Source: an uncultured SAR116 cluster alpha proteobacterium
GTDB lineage: Bacteria > Pseudomonadota > Alphaproteobacteria > Puniceispirillales > Marisalimonadaceae
DNA length: 64,000 nucleotides
Direction of reading: 5' to 3'
Assembly (NCBI GenBank): GCA_902592615.1
Contig: CACJFI010000005.1
Location: forward strand, 23,957-87,956
Shown: positions 47,550-56,333 of the stretch, piece after piece
Layout: each line of letters starts with the position of its first letter
Position numbering within the stretch: position 1 is the stretch's first letter
Position numbers and translations under genes: made by a program
Notes under the pieces: generated by a model
What the model was told of the DNA's origin: nothing
The model's database searches: none
What the model saw: only the letters and a program-made list of their open reading frames with translations

Positions 47550-48689
47550 TTATTTTGCCTTAACAAAGATTTTTTTAGCAGCCTTTTTTGCTTGATCTAA
47601 ACTTGGAGCTAAGACAACACCCATTCGACGATATGATTTTAAGAATGGTTTTCCAAAAATTCTGTAATCAACATTTTTATCCTCAAGTGCTTCTTCTAAA
47701 CCTTCAATAATATAGTCACCTGAAGCATTTTCTTCTGCTAATATTACGTGGCTAGCACCAGGTTGATTAATTTTAATTTCAGGTAATGGCATTCCCAATA
47801 ACACTCTGGCGTGAATGTCGAACTGACTAAAGTTTTGAGTAAACATAGTAACCATTCCAGTATCATGTGGACGTGGGCTCAGTTCACTAAAAATTACTTC
47901 TCCTTTTTTATCAATAAAAAATTCTACCCCAAATATACCTGATCCACCCAAGTCTAAGACCATTTTTTTTGCTGCGTTCTGTGCATTTCTTATTACGTCC
48001 TGTAAACAATCAGCAGGCTGCCAACTATACTGATAATCACCCCTTTTTTGAAAATGTCCAATGGGGTTACAAAATGTAACTTTTCCTGATTTTTCTAAAA
48101 TTGTTAAAAGAGTAATTTCATAGTCAAAATCTATGAACTCCTCGACTATCACACGTTTCCTGTTTCCTCTCATACCTTCGAGTGCGTATTTCCAAGATAC
48201 TTTTAATTCATCTGCTGAATTTGCATAACTCTGACCCTTTCCGGAAGAGCTCATAACTGGCTTGACAGCTACTTTTGTACCAATTTTATTTGCCTCTAAA
48301 ATTAATTCTTCTTCAGTTTCTGCATATGCAAAATTAGCAGTTTTTAATCCTAGATTTTTTGCTCTATCTCTAATTCTGTCTCTATTCATAGTTAAATTTA
48401 CAGCTTTTGCTGACGGTATTACGTTGTAACCATTTTGTTCAGCATCAATAAGAACATTTGTTTCAATAGCCTCAACTTCTGGTACGATGAAATCAGGTTT
48501 ATGTTTATTAATAACTTCACTCAGCTTTTTTTTATCAAGCATGTTAAACACTTCATTTTCATCACTAACTTGCATAGCAGGCGCATTTTCATATGCATCA
48601 CAAGCTATTACAATACATCCAATTCTTTTGAGGCTAATTGTTAATTCTTTACCTAACTCACCACTACCTAACAGTAAAATTTTTTTCAT
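47550..48689 (-). CDS. purT: Formate-dependent phosphoribosylglycinamide formyltransferase PurT
   Basis: The 379-residue ATP-grasp enzyme has KILLLGSGELGKELTISLKRIG at the start. The ATP-grasp motifs VKPVMSSSGKGQSYA, VIVEEFIDFDYEITLLT and FGVEFFIDKKGEVIFSELSPRPHDTG are typical of PurT. It makes formyl-GAR directly from formate and ATP. It neighbours folate genes of DMSP metabolism, so formate released by one-carbon oxidation could feed purine synthesis. RBS AAAAGGG precedes the ATG. Confidence 0.95.
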   Translation of the reverse strand: MKKILLLGSGELGKELTISLKRIGCIVIACDAYENAPAMQVSDENEVFNMLDKKKLSEVINKHKPDFIVPEVEAIETNVLIDAEQNGYNVIPSAKAVNLTMNRDRIRDRAKNLGLKTANFAYAETEEELILEANKIGTKVAVKPVMSSSGKGQSYANSADELKVSWKYALEGMRGNRKRVIVEEFIDFDYEITLLTILEKSGKVTFCNPIGHFQKRGDYQYSWQPADCLQDVIRNAQNAAKKMVLDLGGSGIFGVEFFIDKKGEVIFSELSPRPHDTGMVTMFTQNFSQFDIHARVLLGMPLPEIKINQPGASHVILAEENASGDYIIEGLEEALEDKNVDYRIFGKPFLKSYRRMGVVLAPSLDQAKKAAKKIFVKAK

Positions 48690-48740
48690 TAATAACCCTT
48701 TTAAGTTTAAATTACCTATGTTCTGACTTAATATGATTTA

Positions 48741-49388
48741 ATGACTTTTATAAAAACACTTATTTATAAGTTACTAAACAAACAAATATCTAACATTTAT
48801 GATAAACGTTTTGATAATTATTATGATACCCCTAAAGGAGTATTTTGGAATAGTAAATTATCACAGGACCTCAGATTAAATATAATATTAGATAAAATAT
48901 TAAAAATTGCAAAAAGTGAGAGATTCTCAATTGCTGATATTGGTTGTGGATATGGTAGATTATATGAAATTATTAAACAGAGAAACTTAAATGGTAAAGT
49001 TAAGTATTTCGGATTTGATATAAATCAAAAATTAATTAATTTTTGCAAAAACAATAAAGATTTTGAAAATGTTGAATTTGCAATAAGCACATTTCCTTTT
49101 AAAAACACTGAATATGTCGTCATGTCAGGGACTTATAACCTTACGCCAACAAATAATATATCTTTGTGGGAAGATTACATAATAAAAAATCTAACAAGTA
49201 ATTGGAAATTGGTTAATAAAGCTATGATTTTTAACTGCTTAATAAAAGAGAAAAAGGAAATAAGTAATGCATTGTATTATACAGAGTTATCGTGGATAAA
49301 AAGAATTTGTGAGAATAATTTTTGTAATCCTGAGATTATAAAACATAATTTACTAAAGGATGATATAACTGTTATTCTTAAAAAATGA
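48741..49388 (+). CDS. Class I SAM-dependent methyltransferase
   Basis: The 215 residues contain the SAM-binding motif I, FSIADIGCGYGRLYEIIKQ, and a post-I acidic residue in VKYFGFDINQKLI. The N-terminal ISNIYDKRFDNYYDTPKGVFWN is a substrate-side helix region I cannot assign. It is divergent from purT and convergent with the hydrolase gene (2-base gap). The substrate is unknown. It is quite lysine/asparagine-rich, like the local DNA. Confidence 0.8.
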   Translation: MTFIKTLIYKLLNKQISNIYDKRFDNYYDTPKGVFWNSKLSQDLRLNIILDKILKIAKSERFSIADIGCGYGRLYEIIKQRNLNGKVKYFGFDINQKLINFCKNNKDFENVEFAISTFPFKNTEYVVMSGTYNLTPTNNISLWEDYIIKNLTSNWKLVNKAMIFNCLIKEKKEISNALYYTELSWIKRICENNFCNPEIIKHNLLKDDITVILKK

Positions 49389-49390
49389 TT

Positions 49391-50203
49391 TTATTCTTTA
49401 AGAGATATTATAAAGCCATTTAAGTGATATGAAAATAATTCTGGGTCCTCTAAGGGAATTAAATGCCCACATTCTGGAACTTCAATTCTCGTGACATTTT
49501 TTATTTTTTTTATCAAATCATTTATGTCTTCTTCAATTCTGAAAACTTTATCAAAATGACCTGTCAAAACTAAAACAGGTAAATCAAGTTTGCTCCAATC
49601 AAAATCCCAATTTGTTGTATATCCAACATGCATGAGTTTCGATATACCATTATAATCATCCAATCCAAGATAATTTTCATAATTTAACGAATCATCTTTC
49701 ATTTTAGATAGAAATTTTGGTGAAGCTATTACTGGTAATGTCATATCTAAAATTAGAGAAGTTCCACCAAATTTTACCGCGTTTGCCATTGCATTATTTA
49801 TCCAATTTAGTCTCTCACTTGGCTTTCTAAGAGTATTTATTAATACTAACCCTTTTGCTTGTATACCACTGAATAAAGACATGGCGGCATATAGCCCACC
49901 TATTGACAAGCCTACTAAAACTATATTCTCTGGCTTGAGAAAATTAATTAGATCTACAAGATCTTTTACTATTAATTCTGCACTCAAATTTAAATCAGAT
50001 TCAAATTTACTATTTGTCTGTCCTCTAAAATTAAAAACTAAGTAACCATCATTATTCTTTTTTAAACTTTCACATATAGATCCGTTCCAAGCAGACACAT
50101 CACCTGTCAAAGCATTTACAAAAACACAAGTACAACCTCCATCTTTAGGTCGAACATATTCATAGTATAGTTCATTTTTGTCATCGATTTTATAAACGGT
50201 CAT
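49391..50203 (-). CDS. Alpha/beta hydrolase
   Basis: The 270 residues show the full catalytic triad of the fold: nucleophile Ser in LVGLSIGGLYAAM, Asp in LTGHFDKVF, and His in ECGHLIPLEDP. The oxyanion-side VFVNALTGDVSAWN replaces the usual HGxP near the start. Esterase, lipase or C-C hydrolase activity is possible; the substrate is unknown. It is 8 bases after the membrane-anchored gene upstream, so they are probably co-transcribed. Confidence 0.85.
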   Translation of the reverse strand: MTVYKIDDKNELYYEYVRPKDGGCTCVFVNALTGDVSAWNGSICESLKKNNDGYLVFNFRGQTNSKFESDLNLSAELIVKDLVDLINFLKPENIVLVGLSIGGLYAAMSLFSGIQAKGLVLINTLRKPSERLNWINNAMANAVKFGGTSLILDMTLPVIASPKFLSKMKDDSLNYENYLGLDDYNGISKLMHVGYTTNWDFDWSKLDLPVLVLTGHFDKVFRIEEDINDLIKKIKNVTRIEVPECGHLIPLEDPELFSYHLNGFIISLKE

Positions 50204-50211
50204 TGAAAATC

Positions 50212-50760
50212 CTATTCCTCTGCAGTTTCAATTTTTAAATGTTGGAAATGTACTTCTAGTTCTTTGTCTCGTAATACAGAAAATCTTTGAAATTCTTCTT
50301 CGCTTAAAATGTTGACATTAGATGTATCAACTGTCGTTGATTCATTATCTTGAGAATTAGGTGTTATTAGATTTTTTTCTATTTCTGACATTTGTTTTTT
50401 TATTGGCAATTCACCAACTCTATCTTGAAATTTGACAATAGCTCTAATACCTCTTTCAATAGCTGACCTTTCATCTTCATTTTCACTTTCGTCAAACCCA
50501 ACATATAAAGCATGAACAATATGTTGTTTTGGGTCTGGCAGAAGACCAGAATCAAAAATTATTTCGCCTTCAGGATTTAAGTTCATATAAAACTCACTGA
50601 AACGAGCAAGAATTTCTCTAGTTCTGGATGGACCAGGTTGTATTGGAGGTGCTTTCTGAGGTGGTTGAGGAGCATTTATACTATTCCATATAGCAATGCA
50701 AATCATGAAGCTAAATGTGACTACCAAGGCTATTATAAACGGAGTAAAATCTTCAAACAT
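50212..50760 (-). CDS. Membrane-anchored protein of unknown function
   Basis: The protein has 182 residues from the ATG at 50758-50760; an in-frame TTG five codons upstream is also possible. One N-terminal membrane helix (PFIIALVVTFSFMICIAIW) is followed by a proline-rich hinge (INAPQPPQKAPPIQPGP) and a cytoplasmic or periplasmic charged domain with PDPKQHIVHALYVGFDESENEDERSAIERGI. The family is not recognised. It is co-directional with the hydrolase gene. Confidence 0.65.
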   Translation of the reverse strand: MFEDFTPFIIALVVTFSFMICIAIWNSINAPQPPQKAPPIQPGPSRTREILARFSEFYMNLNPEGEIIFDSGLLPDPKQHIVHALYVGFDESENEDERSAIERGIRAIVKFQDRVGELPIKKQMSEIEKNLITPNSQDNESTTVDTSNVNILSEEEFQRFSVLRDKELEVHFQHLKIETAEE

Positions 50761-50955
50761 TTTGCAAGAATTCAAATAATATTAAAATAATTAATTAAAA
50801 AGATAATAATAAATTTAAATATAAATTTTTCAATGAAATCTATTAACTTTTATAAAAAAATATTATTTATATATATCATATACTTAGAGAGTATTGGCAT
50901 TTATTTTAGCTGATAGTGATTTGCAATTAGTGCTGTTTTATTGTTATGATGATTC

Positions 50956-50972
50956 TTGAATTTTTAATTCAA
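50956..50972. repeat. Inverted repeat upstream of the betaine transporter operon
   Basis: TTGAATT and AATTCAA are separated by TTT, a perfect 7-bp dyad 64 bases before the binding-protein start. It is AT-rich and could occur by chance, or be part of a regulatory site. It lies in the 275-base gap between divergent genes, where I see no other gene. Confidence 0.3.
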
Positions 50973-50999
50973 ATTACTTTAATTTTAATTAATCAAGGT

Positions 51000-51016
51000 T
51001 TGTAATTAATTTACAA
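51000..51016. promoter_or_regulatory. Dyad TTGTAA-N5-TTACAA before the betaine transporter operon
   Basis: A perfect 6-bp inverted repeat with a 5-base spacer lies 20 bases before the binding-protein start, just ahead of its RBS (AGGAG). The shape fits an operator for a dimeric regulator, but no regulator gene is nearby and the AT-rich background raises the chance rate. Confidence 0.35.
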
Positions 51017-51035
51017 GCGGAAATAGGAGAATAAA

Positions 51036-52049
51036 ATGAGAAGGGTATTCGGAGCTGCATTTACAATGGCAGCAACCGTAGCCGTAGGCCTTAGTTGGGC
51101 TACAATAGGAAATGCTGCATGTGGTAAAGTAAGCATAGCAGAGATGAACTGGGCTTCTGCCTCATTGATGGCCAATGTAGATAAAATTATTTTAGAAAGT
51201 GGTTACGGATGTGAAGTTGAGTTAGTAGCTGGCGACACAATGCCAACATTTACGTCAATGAATGAAAAAGGTGCTCCAGATGTTGCTCCCGAATTATGGG
51301 CTAACGCTGTTGCTGTTCCTCTAAAAAAAGCTACTGACGAAAAGCGTCTAATTGTTGCAAACAAAGGGCCGATAACTGGATTAGGTGAAGGATGGTGGAT
51401 ATCTCCTTATACTGCCAAAAAGCACAATCTTAAGACAGTTGACGATATACTAAAAAGACCAGACTTGTTTCCTTACTCTGAAGATAAAACTAAAGGTGCT
51501 TTTGTAGGTTGTCCCGCTGGATGGGGATGCCAACTTGCTAATGCTAACCTTTTTAGAGCTAATGAAATGGAAAAAAAGGGTTGGGTTTTAGTTGATCCAG
51601 GAAGTGCAGCTGGTCTAGATGCTTCTTTAAACAAGTCACTTACCAGAGGTGAAAATTGGTTTGGTTACTATTGGTCACCTACTACATTAATTGGTAAGCA
51701 TAATATGTTTAAAGTAGACTTTGGTGTGCCATTTGGTGGTAAAGATAATTGGGATAATTGTATTGTTAAACCTGAAAAGGATTGTGCAAACCCAAAAAAA
51801 TCTGCTTGGACAAAATCAGAAGTTAATACCATTGTTACTTCTAATTTTAAGAAAAATGCCAGCGTAGCTTTGGATTATATCGCAAATAGAGCATACCCAG
51901 GAAGCATAATGAACAAAATGTTAGTTTTTATGGCTGAGCAAAAAGCCCAAGGGAAAGATGCTGCTTTTGAATTTTTAGAAAAACATGGTGCAGTATGGGA
52001 AAAATGGGTAAGTCCTGATGTTGCAAAAAAGGTGAAATCTAGCCTTTAA
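51036..52049 (+). CDS. Glycine betaine/choline-type ABC transporter substrate-binding protein
   Basis: The 337 residues begin with a Sec signal peptide (RRVFGAAFTMAATVAVGLSW, cut after GNA at about residue 27). The OpuAC/ProX fold follows. Tryptophans in EMNWASAS, GEGWWISPY, CPAGWGCQ and ENWFGYYWSP likely form the aromatic cage for a quaternary amine. RBS AGGAG is 6 bases upstream of the ATG. Ligand could be glycine betaine, choline, TMAO or DMSP; TMAO-binding TmoX proteins are related. Its gene is followed by a hairpin and then the permease and ATPase genes. Confidence 0.9.
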   Translation: MRRVFGAAFTMAATVAVGLSWATIGNAACGKVSIAEMNWASASLMANVDKIILESGYGCEVELVAGDTMPTFTSMNEKGAPDVAPELWANAVAVPLKKATDEKRLIVANKGPITGLGEGWWISPYTAKKHNLKTVDDILKRPDLFPYSEDKTKGAFVGCPAGWGCQLANANLFRANEMEKKGWVLVDPGSAAGLDASLNKSLTRGENWFGYYWSPTTLIGKHNMFKVDFGVPFGGKDNWDNCIVKPEKDCANPKKSAWTKSEVNTIVTSNFKKNASVALDYIANRAYPGSIMNKMLVFMAEQKAQGKDAAFEFLEKHGAVWEKWVSPDVAKKVKSSL

Positions 52050-52059
52050 TTTAAACTTT

Positions 52060-52095
52060 AATCACCGTTTCTTTCCTTTAGAAACGGTGATTTTT
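52060..52095 (+). terminator. Strong rho-independent hairpin inside the transporter operon (attenuator)
   Basis: A perfect 13-bp inverted repeat (AATCACCGTTTCT and AGAAACGGTGATT) with a 7-base loop is followed by a T-rich run. It starts 11 bases after the binding-protein stop and ends just before the permease start. It would terminate most transcripts after the binding-protein gene and stabilise that mRNA, giving excess binding protein over membrane parts. Confidence 0.85.
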
Positions 52096-52109
52096 ATTTG
52101 GAAAAATCC

Positions 52110-52997
52110 ATGGATTGGTTTGATAAATTCCCGCAGATGAGTAGATCGGGGCTTCGTGAATTTAAAAAATCTGTTGATTTTGCGTTCACTGATTTTTCTC
52201 GTACTTATGGTGAAGCCATTGAAGGTTTTTTTGAGCCACTATTAATGTTTCTTGTTTGGTTTGAAAAATTCTTTATCAACACCCCTTGGCCTATAATTGT
52301 TGCTGGTATTTTATTTCTAGCTTGGATTGGTTCTAGGTCGTTAATGGTAGTTATTGGAACATTTTTAAGTTTTATGCTAATTGGCTATTTTGGTATGTGG
52401 AAAGATACCATGTCAACACTAGCAATTATATTAGTTGCAACTTTTTTATGTATATCAATTGGAATACCCCTTGGTATAGCAATGTCAAGGAGTAACAAAA
52501 TCCAGACAGCTGTTATTCCTATTTTAGATATAATGCAGACAATTCCAAGTTTTGTTTACCTGATACCTGTTGTAATGTTGTTAGGTATAGGTAAAGTTCC
52601 TGGGCTAATTGCAGTATGCATTTACGCTATACCTCCAATAGTAAGACTAACTAATTTAGGTATCAGATTAGTGGACAAGGATGTTTTGGAAGCAGCTGAT
52701 TCTTTTGGAGCTAATTATTGGCAGAAACTTTTTGGAGTTCAAATTCCACTTGCCTTACCAACAATTTTTGCTGGTGTTAATCAAACAATAATGATGGCTC
52801 TTGCAATGGTTGTTATTGCATCAATGATTGGCGTAAAAGGATTAGGATTGCCTGTTTTGCAAGCAATTTCAAATCAATATTTAGCTTTAGGACTAATGAA
52901 CGGACTCGCTATCGTCATATTAGCAATCATTTTTGATCGTGTTACCCAAAAATTTGGGCTAAGAATGCAAAAATATAGGAATGAAGGCAAGGATTGA
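52110..52997 (+). CDS. Glycine betaine-type ABC transporter permease
   Basis: The protein has 295 residues from the ATG at 52110 (GGAA upstream); a TTG four codons earlier starts right at the hairpin tail and is less likely. It has an N-terminal amphipathic region, then about seven membrane helices with the ProW-type permease loop EAADSFGANYWQKLFGVQIPLALPTIFAGVNQ (the EAA motif) that contacts the ATPase. Works with the preceding binding protein and following ATPase. Downstream of the attenuator hairpin. Confidence 0.92.
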   Translation: MDWFDKFPQMSRSGLREFKKSVDFAFTDFSRTYGEAIEGFFEPLLMFLVWFEKFFINTPWPIIVAGILFLAWIGSRSLMVVIGTFLSFMLIGYFGMWKDTMSTLAIILVATFLCISIGIPLGIAMSRSNKIQTAVIPILDIMQTIPSFVYLIPVVMLLGIGKVPGLIAVCIYAIPPIVRLTNLGIRLVDKDVLEAADSFGANYWQKLFGVQIPLALPTIFAGVNQTIMMALAMVVIASMIGVKGLGLPVLQAISNQYLALGLMNGLAIVILAIIFDRVTQKFGLRMQKYRNEGKD

Positions 52998-52998
52998 T

Positions 52999-54054
52999 AT
53001 GATGAATTCAAAAGATATATTAATCAAAGTTAATGAACTTTATAAGATTTTTGGAGATGATGATAAAAGCGCACTCAATTTAGTTAAAAATGGAATGGGT
53101 AAAGACGAACTTCTTGAGAAATCAAACTGTGTTCTCGGATTGAATAATATCAATTTAAATATTAATAGAGGAAAAATACAAGTTGTTATGGGTCTTTCTG
53201 GCTCAGGTAAATCAACTCTAATAAGACATTTAAATAGATTAATAGAGCCAACAAGTGGTGAAATATTTTTTAACGATATAAATATCCTTAATCTAAGTCA
53301 GAAGGAGCTTATTCAATTTAGACAAAACAATATGTCTATGGTTTTTCAAAAGTTTGCTTTATTTCCACATAAAACTGTTTTACAAAATGTTGGTTATGGT
53401 CTTGCAATTCAAAATATTTCTAATGATAAATGGTCTGAAAAAGCTCAAAAATGGATCAAAAGAGTTGGTTTAGATGGTTACGAAACATATTATCCAGGTC
53501 AACTGTCGGGGGGCATGCAACAAAGGGTTGGTTTAGCAAGGGCACTGGCAACAGATGCAGAAATTCTATTAATGGATGAAGCTTTTTCTGCATTGGATCC
53601 ATTAATTCGATCAGAAATGCAAAATATACTTTTAGATCTTCAAAATGAATTACATAAAACCATAATCTTTATTACACATGATCTTGATGAAGCTCTAAAA
53701 ATTGGAGACAGAATAGCTATTCTTCGTGATGGAAGTATGGTTCAAGATAGTGATCCTCAGGAAATAATAATGAACCCTGCAGATGAATATGTTTCTGATT
53801 TTATTAAAGACATTAATAGGGCAAGGGTCATTCAAGCAAAATCAATTATGACACCTACAAGTATAAAAAGCTTAGGTGCTACTGTAAAAGAAGATATGGT
53901 ATTAGAGGATATACTTCAAATAATGTCAGATTCACCATCAAAACCAGTTACAATAAAAAACTCAAAAGGTAAGATCATAGGAAAAATTGAAATGGTAAAT
54001 TTAATCGAAGGTATGAAAAGACCCAAATCACTTGGGACTAATATTACTGGCTAG
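52999..54054 (+). CDS. Glycine betaine-type ABC transporter ATP-binding protein with CBS domain
   Basis: The protein has 351 residues from the ATG at 52999 (AAGG upstream, just after the permease stop); a start at 52981 would overlap that stop. Walker A is VVMGLSGSGKSTLIRHL, the signature is LSGGMQQRVGLARALA, Walker B is EILLMDEAFSALDP, and the switch His is in FITHDLDEAL. The C-terminal 80 residues form a CBS-type region (IMTPTSIKSLGATVKED), which in OpuA and ProV senses ionic strength or nucleotide. The end overlaps the convergent ugd gene by 11 bases. Confidence 0.93.
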   Translation: MMNSKDILIKVNELYKIFGDDDKSALNLVKNGMGKDELLEKSNCVLGLNNINLNINRGKIQVVMGLSGSGKSTLIRHLNRLIEPTSGEIFFNDINILNLSQKELIQFRQNNMSMVFQKFALFPHKTVLQNVGYGLAIQNISNDKWSEKAQKWIKRVGLDGYETYYPGQLSGGMQQRVGLARALATDAEILLMDEAFSALDPLIRSEMQNILLDLQNELHKTIIFITHDLDEALKIGDRIAILRDGSMVQDSDPQEIIMNPADEYVSDFIKDINRARVIQAKSIMTPTSIKSLGATVKEDMVLEDILQIMSDSPSKPVTIKNSKGKIIGKIEMVNLIEGMKRPKSLGTNITG

Positions 54055-55363
54055 GAATATTTGGTCTTCCTACTTGTATTAATTTAAATCCACTTTCACG
54101 AAAACTATCTTGATTAAGAGCATTTCTTAAATCGATTAAAATATTTCCTTTCATATGTTTTTTTAATCTTTCAGGTGACAGACTTCTGAATTCGTTCCAC
54201 TCAGTCAAAATCACTAGCGCATCACTATTATTAATACATTCTTCGATGCTAACTGCGAACTGAATATCTTTTAATAATTTTTTTGCCTCATCCATGGCGA
54301 CTGGATCAAATGCAGAGATTTGAATATTTTTTTCTAAAAGTTTTGGAATAATGTCCAGGCAAGGACTTTCTCTCATATCATCCGTTTCTGGTTTAAATGC
54401 TAAACCAAGGATGGACACTTTCATATTACTGTAATTTTTTCCTAAGGTAAAAATTATCTTTTCTGCCATATCAATTTTTCTTTGAGTGTTATAATTAATG
54501 ACATTTTTAACTATAGAAATGTTTGAACCATAATCATTCGCTGTTTTTACAAGTGCTTGGGTATCTTTTGGGAAACAAGATCCACCATAACCTGGTCCAG
54601 GATGCAAAAATTTACTTCCAATTCTTTTGTCTAAACCAATGCCTCGTGAAACGTCATGAACATCAGCACCAACTTTTTCACACAAATCTGCCATCTGATT
54701 AATATATGATATTTTAACAGCTAAAAATGCATTACCAGCATATTTAATTAACTCTGCAGTTTTTAAATCAGTAAATAAAATTGGGGTTTCGATTAAATAT
54801 AGTGGCTTATATATTTTTGAAATTACTTGTTTAGCTTTTTCAGTTTCACAACCTACAATTACTCTATCTGGTCTCATAAAATCCTCAATAGCATTACCTT
54901 CTCTCAAAAATTCTGGATTCGAAACCACATCAAATTTTGCTTTAGGATTAATTTTTTTAATTATATTCTTAATTTCGTTTCCTGTTCCAACAGGTACTGT
55001 AGACTTGGTGACAACTAAAGTGTAATCAATTAAATTTCTTGCTATTTCTTCTACAGCTTCATAAATATGTGATAAATCAGCATGACCATCACCTCTTCTG
55101 GCGGGGGTTCCAACAGCAATAAAAATGACATCTGCGTCTGCTATATTTTTTTTTACATCAATACTAAAAGTCAGTCGATTAGCATCTTTATTTTTTTTAA
55201 CTAAATTTTCAAGACCAGGTTCATAGATGGGTATTATATTTTTTTCTAAGTTTACAATTTTACCTTTATCTTTATCTACACAACATACATCAAAACCAAA
55301 CTCTGAAAAACAGGTTCCAGATACTAATCCAACATAGCCAGTTCCTAACATTGTTATTTTCAT
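54044..55363 (-). CDS. ugd: UDP-glucose 6-dehydrogenase
   Basis: The 439 residues match UGD. The NAD fold is MLGTGYVGLVSGTCFSEFG, a TKSTVPVGTG segment follows, and the catalytic Cys is in GYGGSCFPKDTQAL. It oxidises UDP-glucose twice to UDP-glucuronate. Divergent from galU with a 100-base shared control region. Together with the mutase and GalU it completes a route from glucose 6-phosphate to UDP-glucuronate. Confidence 0.97.
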   Translation of the reverse strand: MKITMLGTGYVGLVSGTCFSEFGFDVCCVDKDKGKIVNLEKNIIPIYEPGLENLVKKNKDANRLTFSIDVKKNIADADVIFIAVGTPARRGDGHADLSHIYEAVEEIARNLIDYTLVVTKSTVPVGTGNEIKNIIKKINPKAKFDVVSNPEFLREGNAIEDFMRPDRVIVGCETEKAKQVISKIYKPLYLIETPILFTDLKTAELIKYAGNAFLAVKISYINQMADLCEKVGADVHDVSRGIGLDKRIGSKFLHPGPGYGGSCFPKDTQALVKTANDYGSNISIVKNVINYNTQRKIDMAEKIIFTLGKNYSNMKVSILGLAFKPETDDMRESPCLDIIPKLLEKNIQISAFDPVAMDEAKKLLKDIQFAVSIEECINNSDALVILTEWNEFRSLSPERLKKHMKGNILIDLRNALNQDSFRESGFKLIQVGRPNIPSQ

Positions 55364-55463
55364 GATATATCCTCTAAAATGTGGGAAACATAAGTTATTA
55401 ACTGATTGAAATTAATAAAATAATAACCATATCATCTATTATACTAATTTATAGGATTTGTGA

Positions 55464-56333
55464 ATGAAAATTAAAAAAGCAATATTTCCAGTTGGTGGAT
55501 TAGGTACGCGATTTCTTCCTGCAACCAAATCGATGCCTAAAGAGATGCTTCCAATCGTAGATAAACCCCTTATACAGTATGCTGTAGAAGAAGCTGCCAA
55601 TGCAGGTATTGACCAATTTATTTTTGTAACTAGTCGGGGCAAATCAGCTATAGAGAATCATTTTGATCACTCATTTGAGTTAGAAAACAATTTACTCTCA
55701 AAAGGTAAAAGACAAACTCTTAGAACTGCACAAGAAATGCTGAAAATTCCTGGATCATTTGCTTATGTGAGACAACAAGAACCAGCCGGTCTCGGTCATG
55801 CTGTTTGGTGTGCTAGACATCTAATTGGGAATGAACCTGTAGCCATAATCCTTGCTGATGACTTAATATATGGTGGAAATACAATTAAAGAAATGATTGC
55901 TAATTATGATTGTGGTAATATGCTGGCTATAATGGATGTGGAAAAAAAAGATGTATCATCATATGGAGTAATATCTCCTGGAAAACCAGTTGATAAAAAT
56001 GTTACTGAAATTTTAAGCCTTATAGAAAAACCCTCCTTAGAAAAAGCGCCTAGTAACATGGCTATTGTTGGAAGATATATTATAGAACCAGCTGTTTTTG
56101 AAGTTTTAGAACAACAAAACAGGGGTGCTAGTAATGAGATTCAACTCACTGATGCTATAGCAAGCAGAATAGGTAAATCAAATTGTGTAGGATATAAATT
56201 CTCGGAAGAGCGTTTTGACTGTGGTTCGAAATTAGGATTTATACAAGCTAACATTCGTTTTTCAATTGAGCGACCAGAGATGAAACAAAAACTTAAAAGT
56301 TGGCTAAAACGTGAAATAGTTAGTGAATATTAA
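55464..56333 (+). CDS. galU: UTP-glucose-1-phosphate uridylyltransferase
   Basis: The 289 residues begin KKAIFPVGGLGTRFLPATK, the nucleotidyltransferase signature (Gly-rich with the catalytic Arg/Lys). GLGHAVWCARHLIG and ILADDLIYGG with the metal Asp follow. It makes UDP-glucose for ugd. Its stop overlaps the start of the mutase gene by one base (TAATG), so the two are translationally coupled. Confidence 0.97.
   Translation: MKIKKAIFPVGGLGTRFLPATKSMPKEMLPIVDKPLIQYAVEEAANAGIDQFIFVTSRGKSAIENHFDHSFELENNLLSKGKRQTLRTAQEMLKIPGSFAYVRQQEPAGLGHAVWCARHLIGNEPVAIILADDLIYGGNTIKEMIANYDCGNMLAIMDVEKKDVSSYGVISPGKPVDKNVTEILSLIEKPSLEKAPSNMAIVGRYIIEPAVFEVLEQQNRGASNEIQLTDAIASRIGKSNCVGYKFSEERFDCGSKLGFIQANIRFSIERPEMKQKLKSWLKREIVSEY

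Noticed and set aside
50776..51035. Riboswitch before the quaternary-amine importer
   Set aside because: The sequence is AT-rich with only two short dyads. No conserved riboswitch core (glycine, SAM, TPP or others) is visible.
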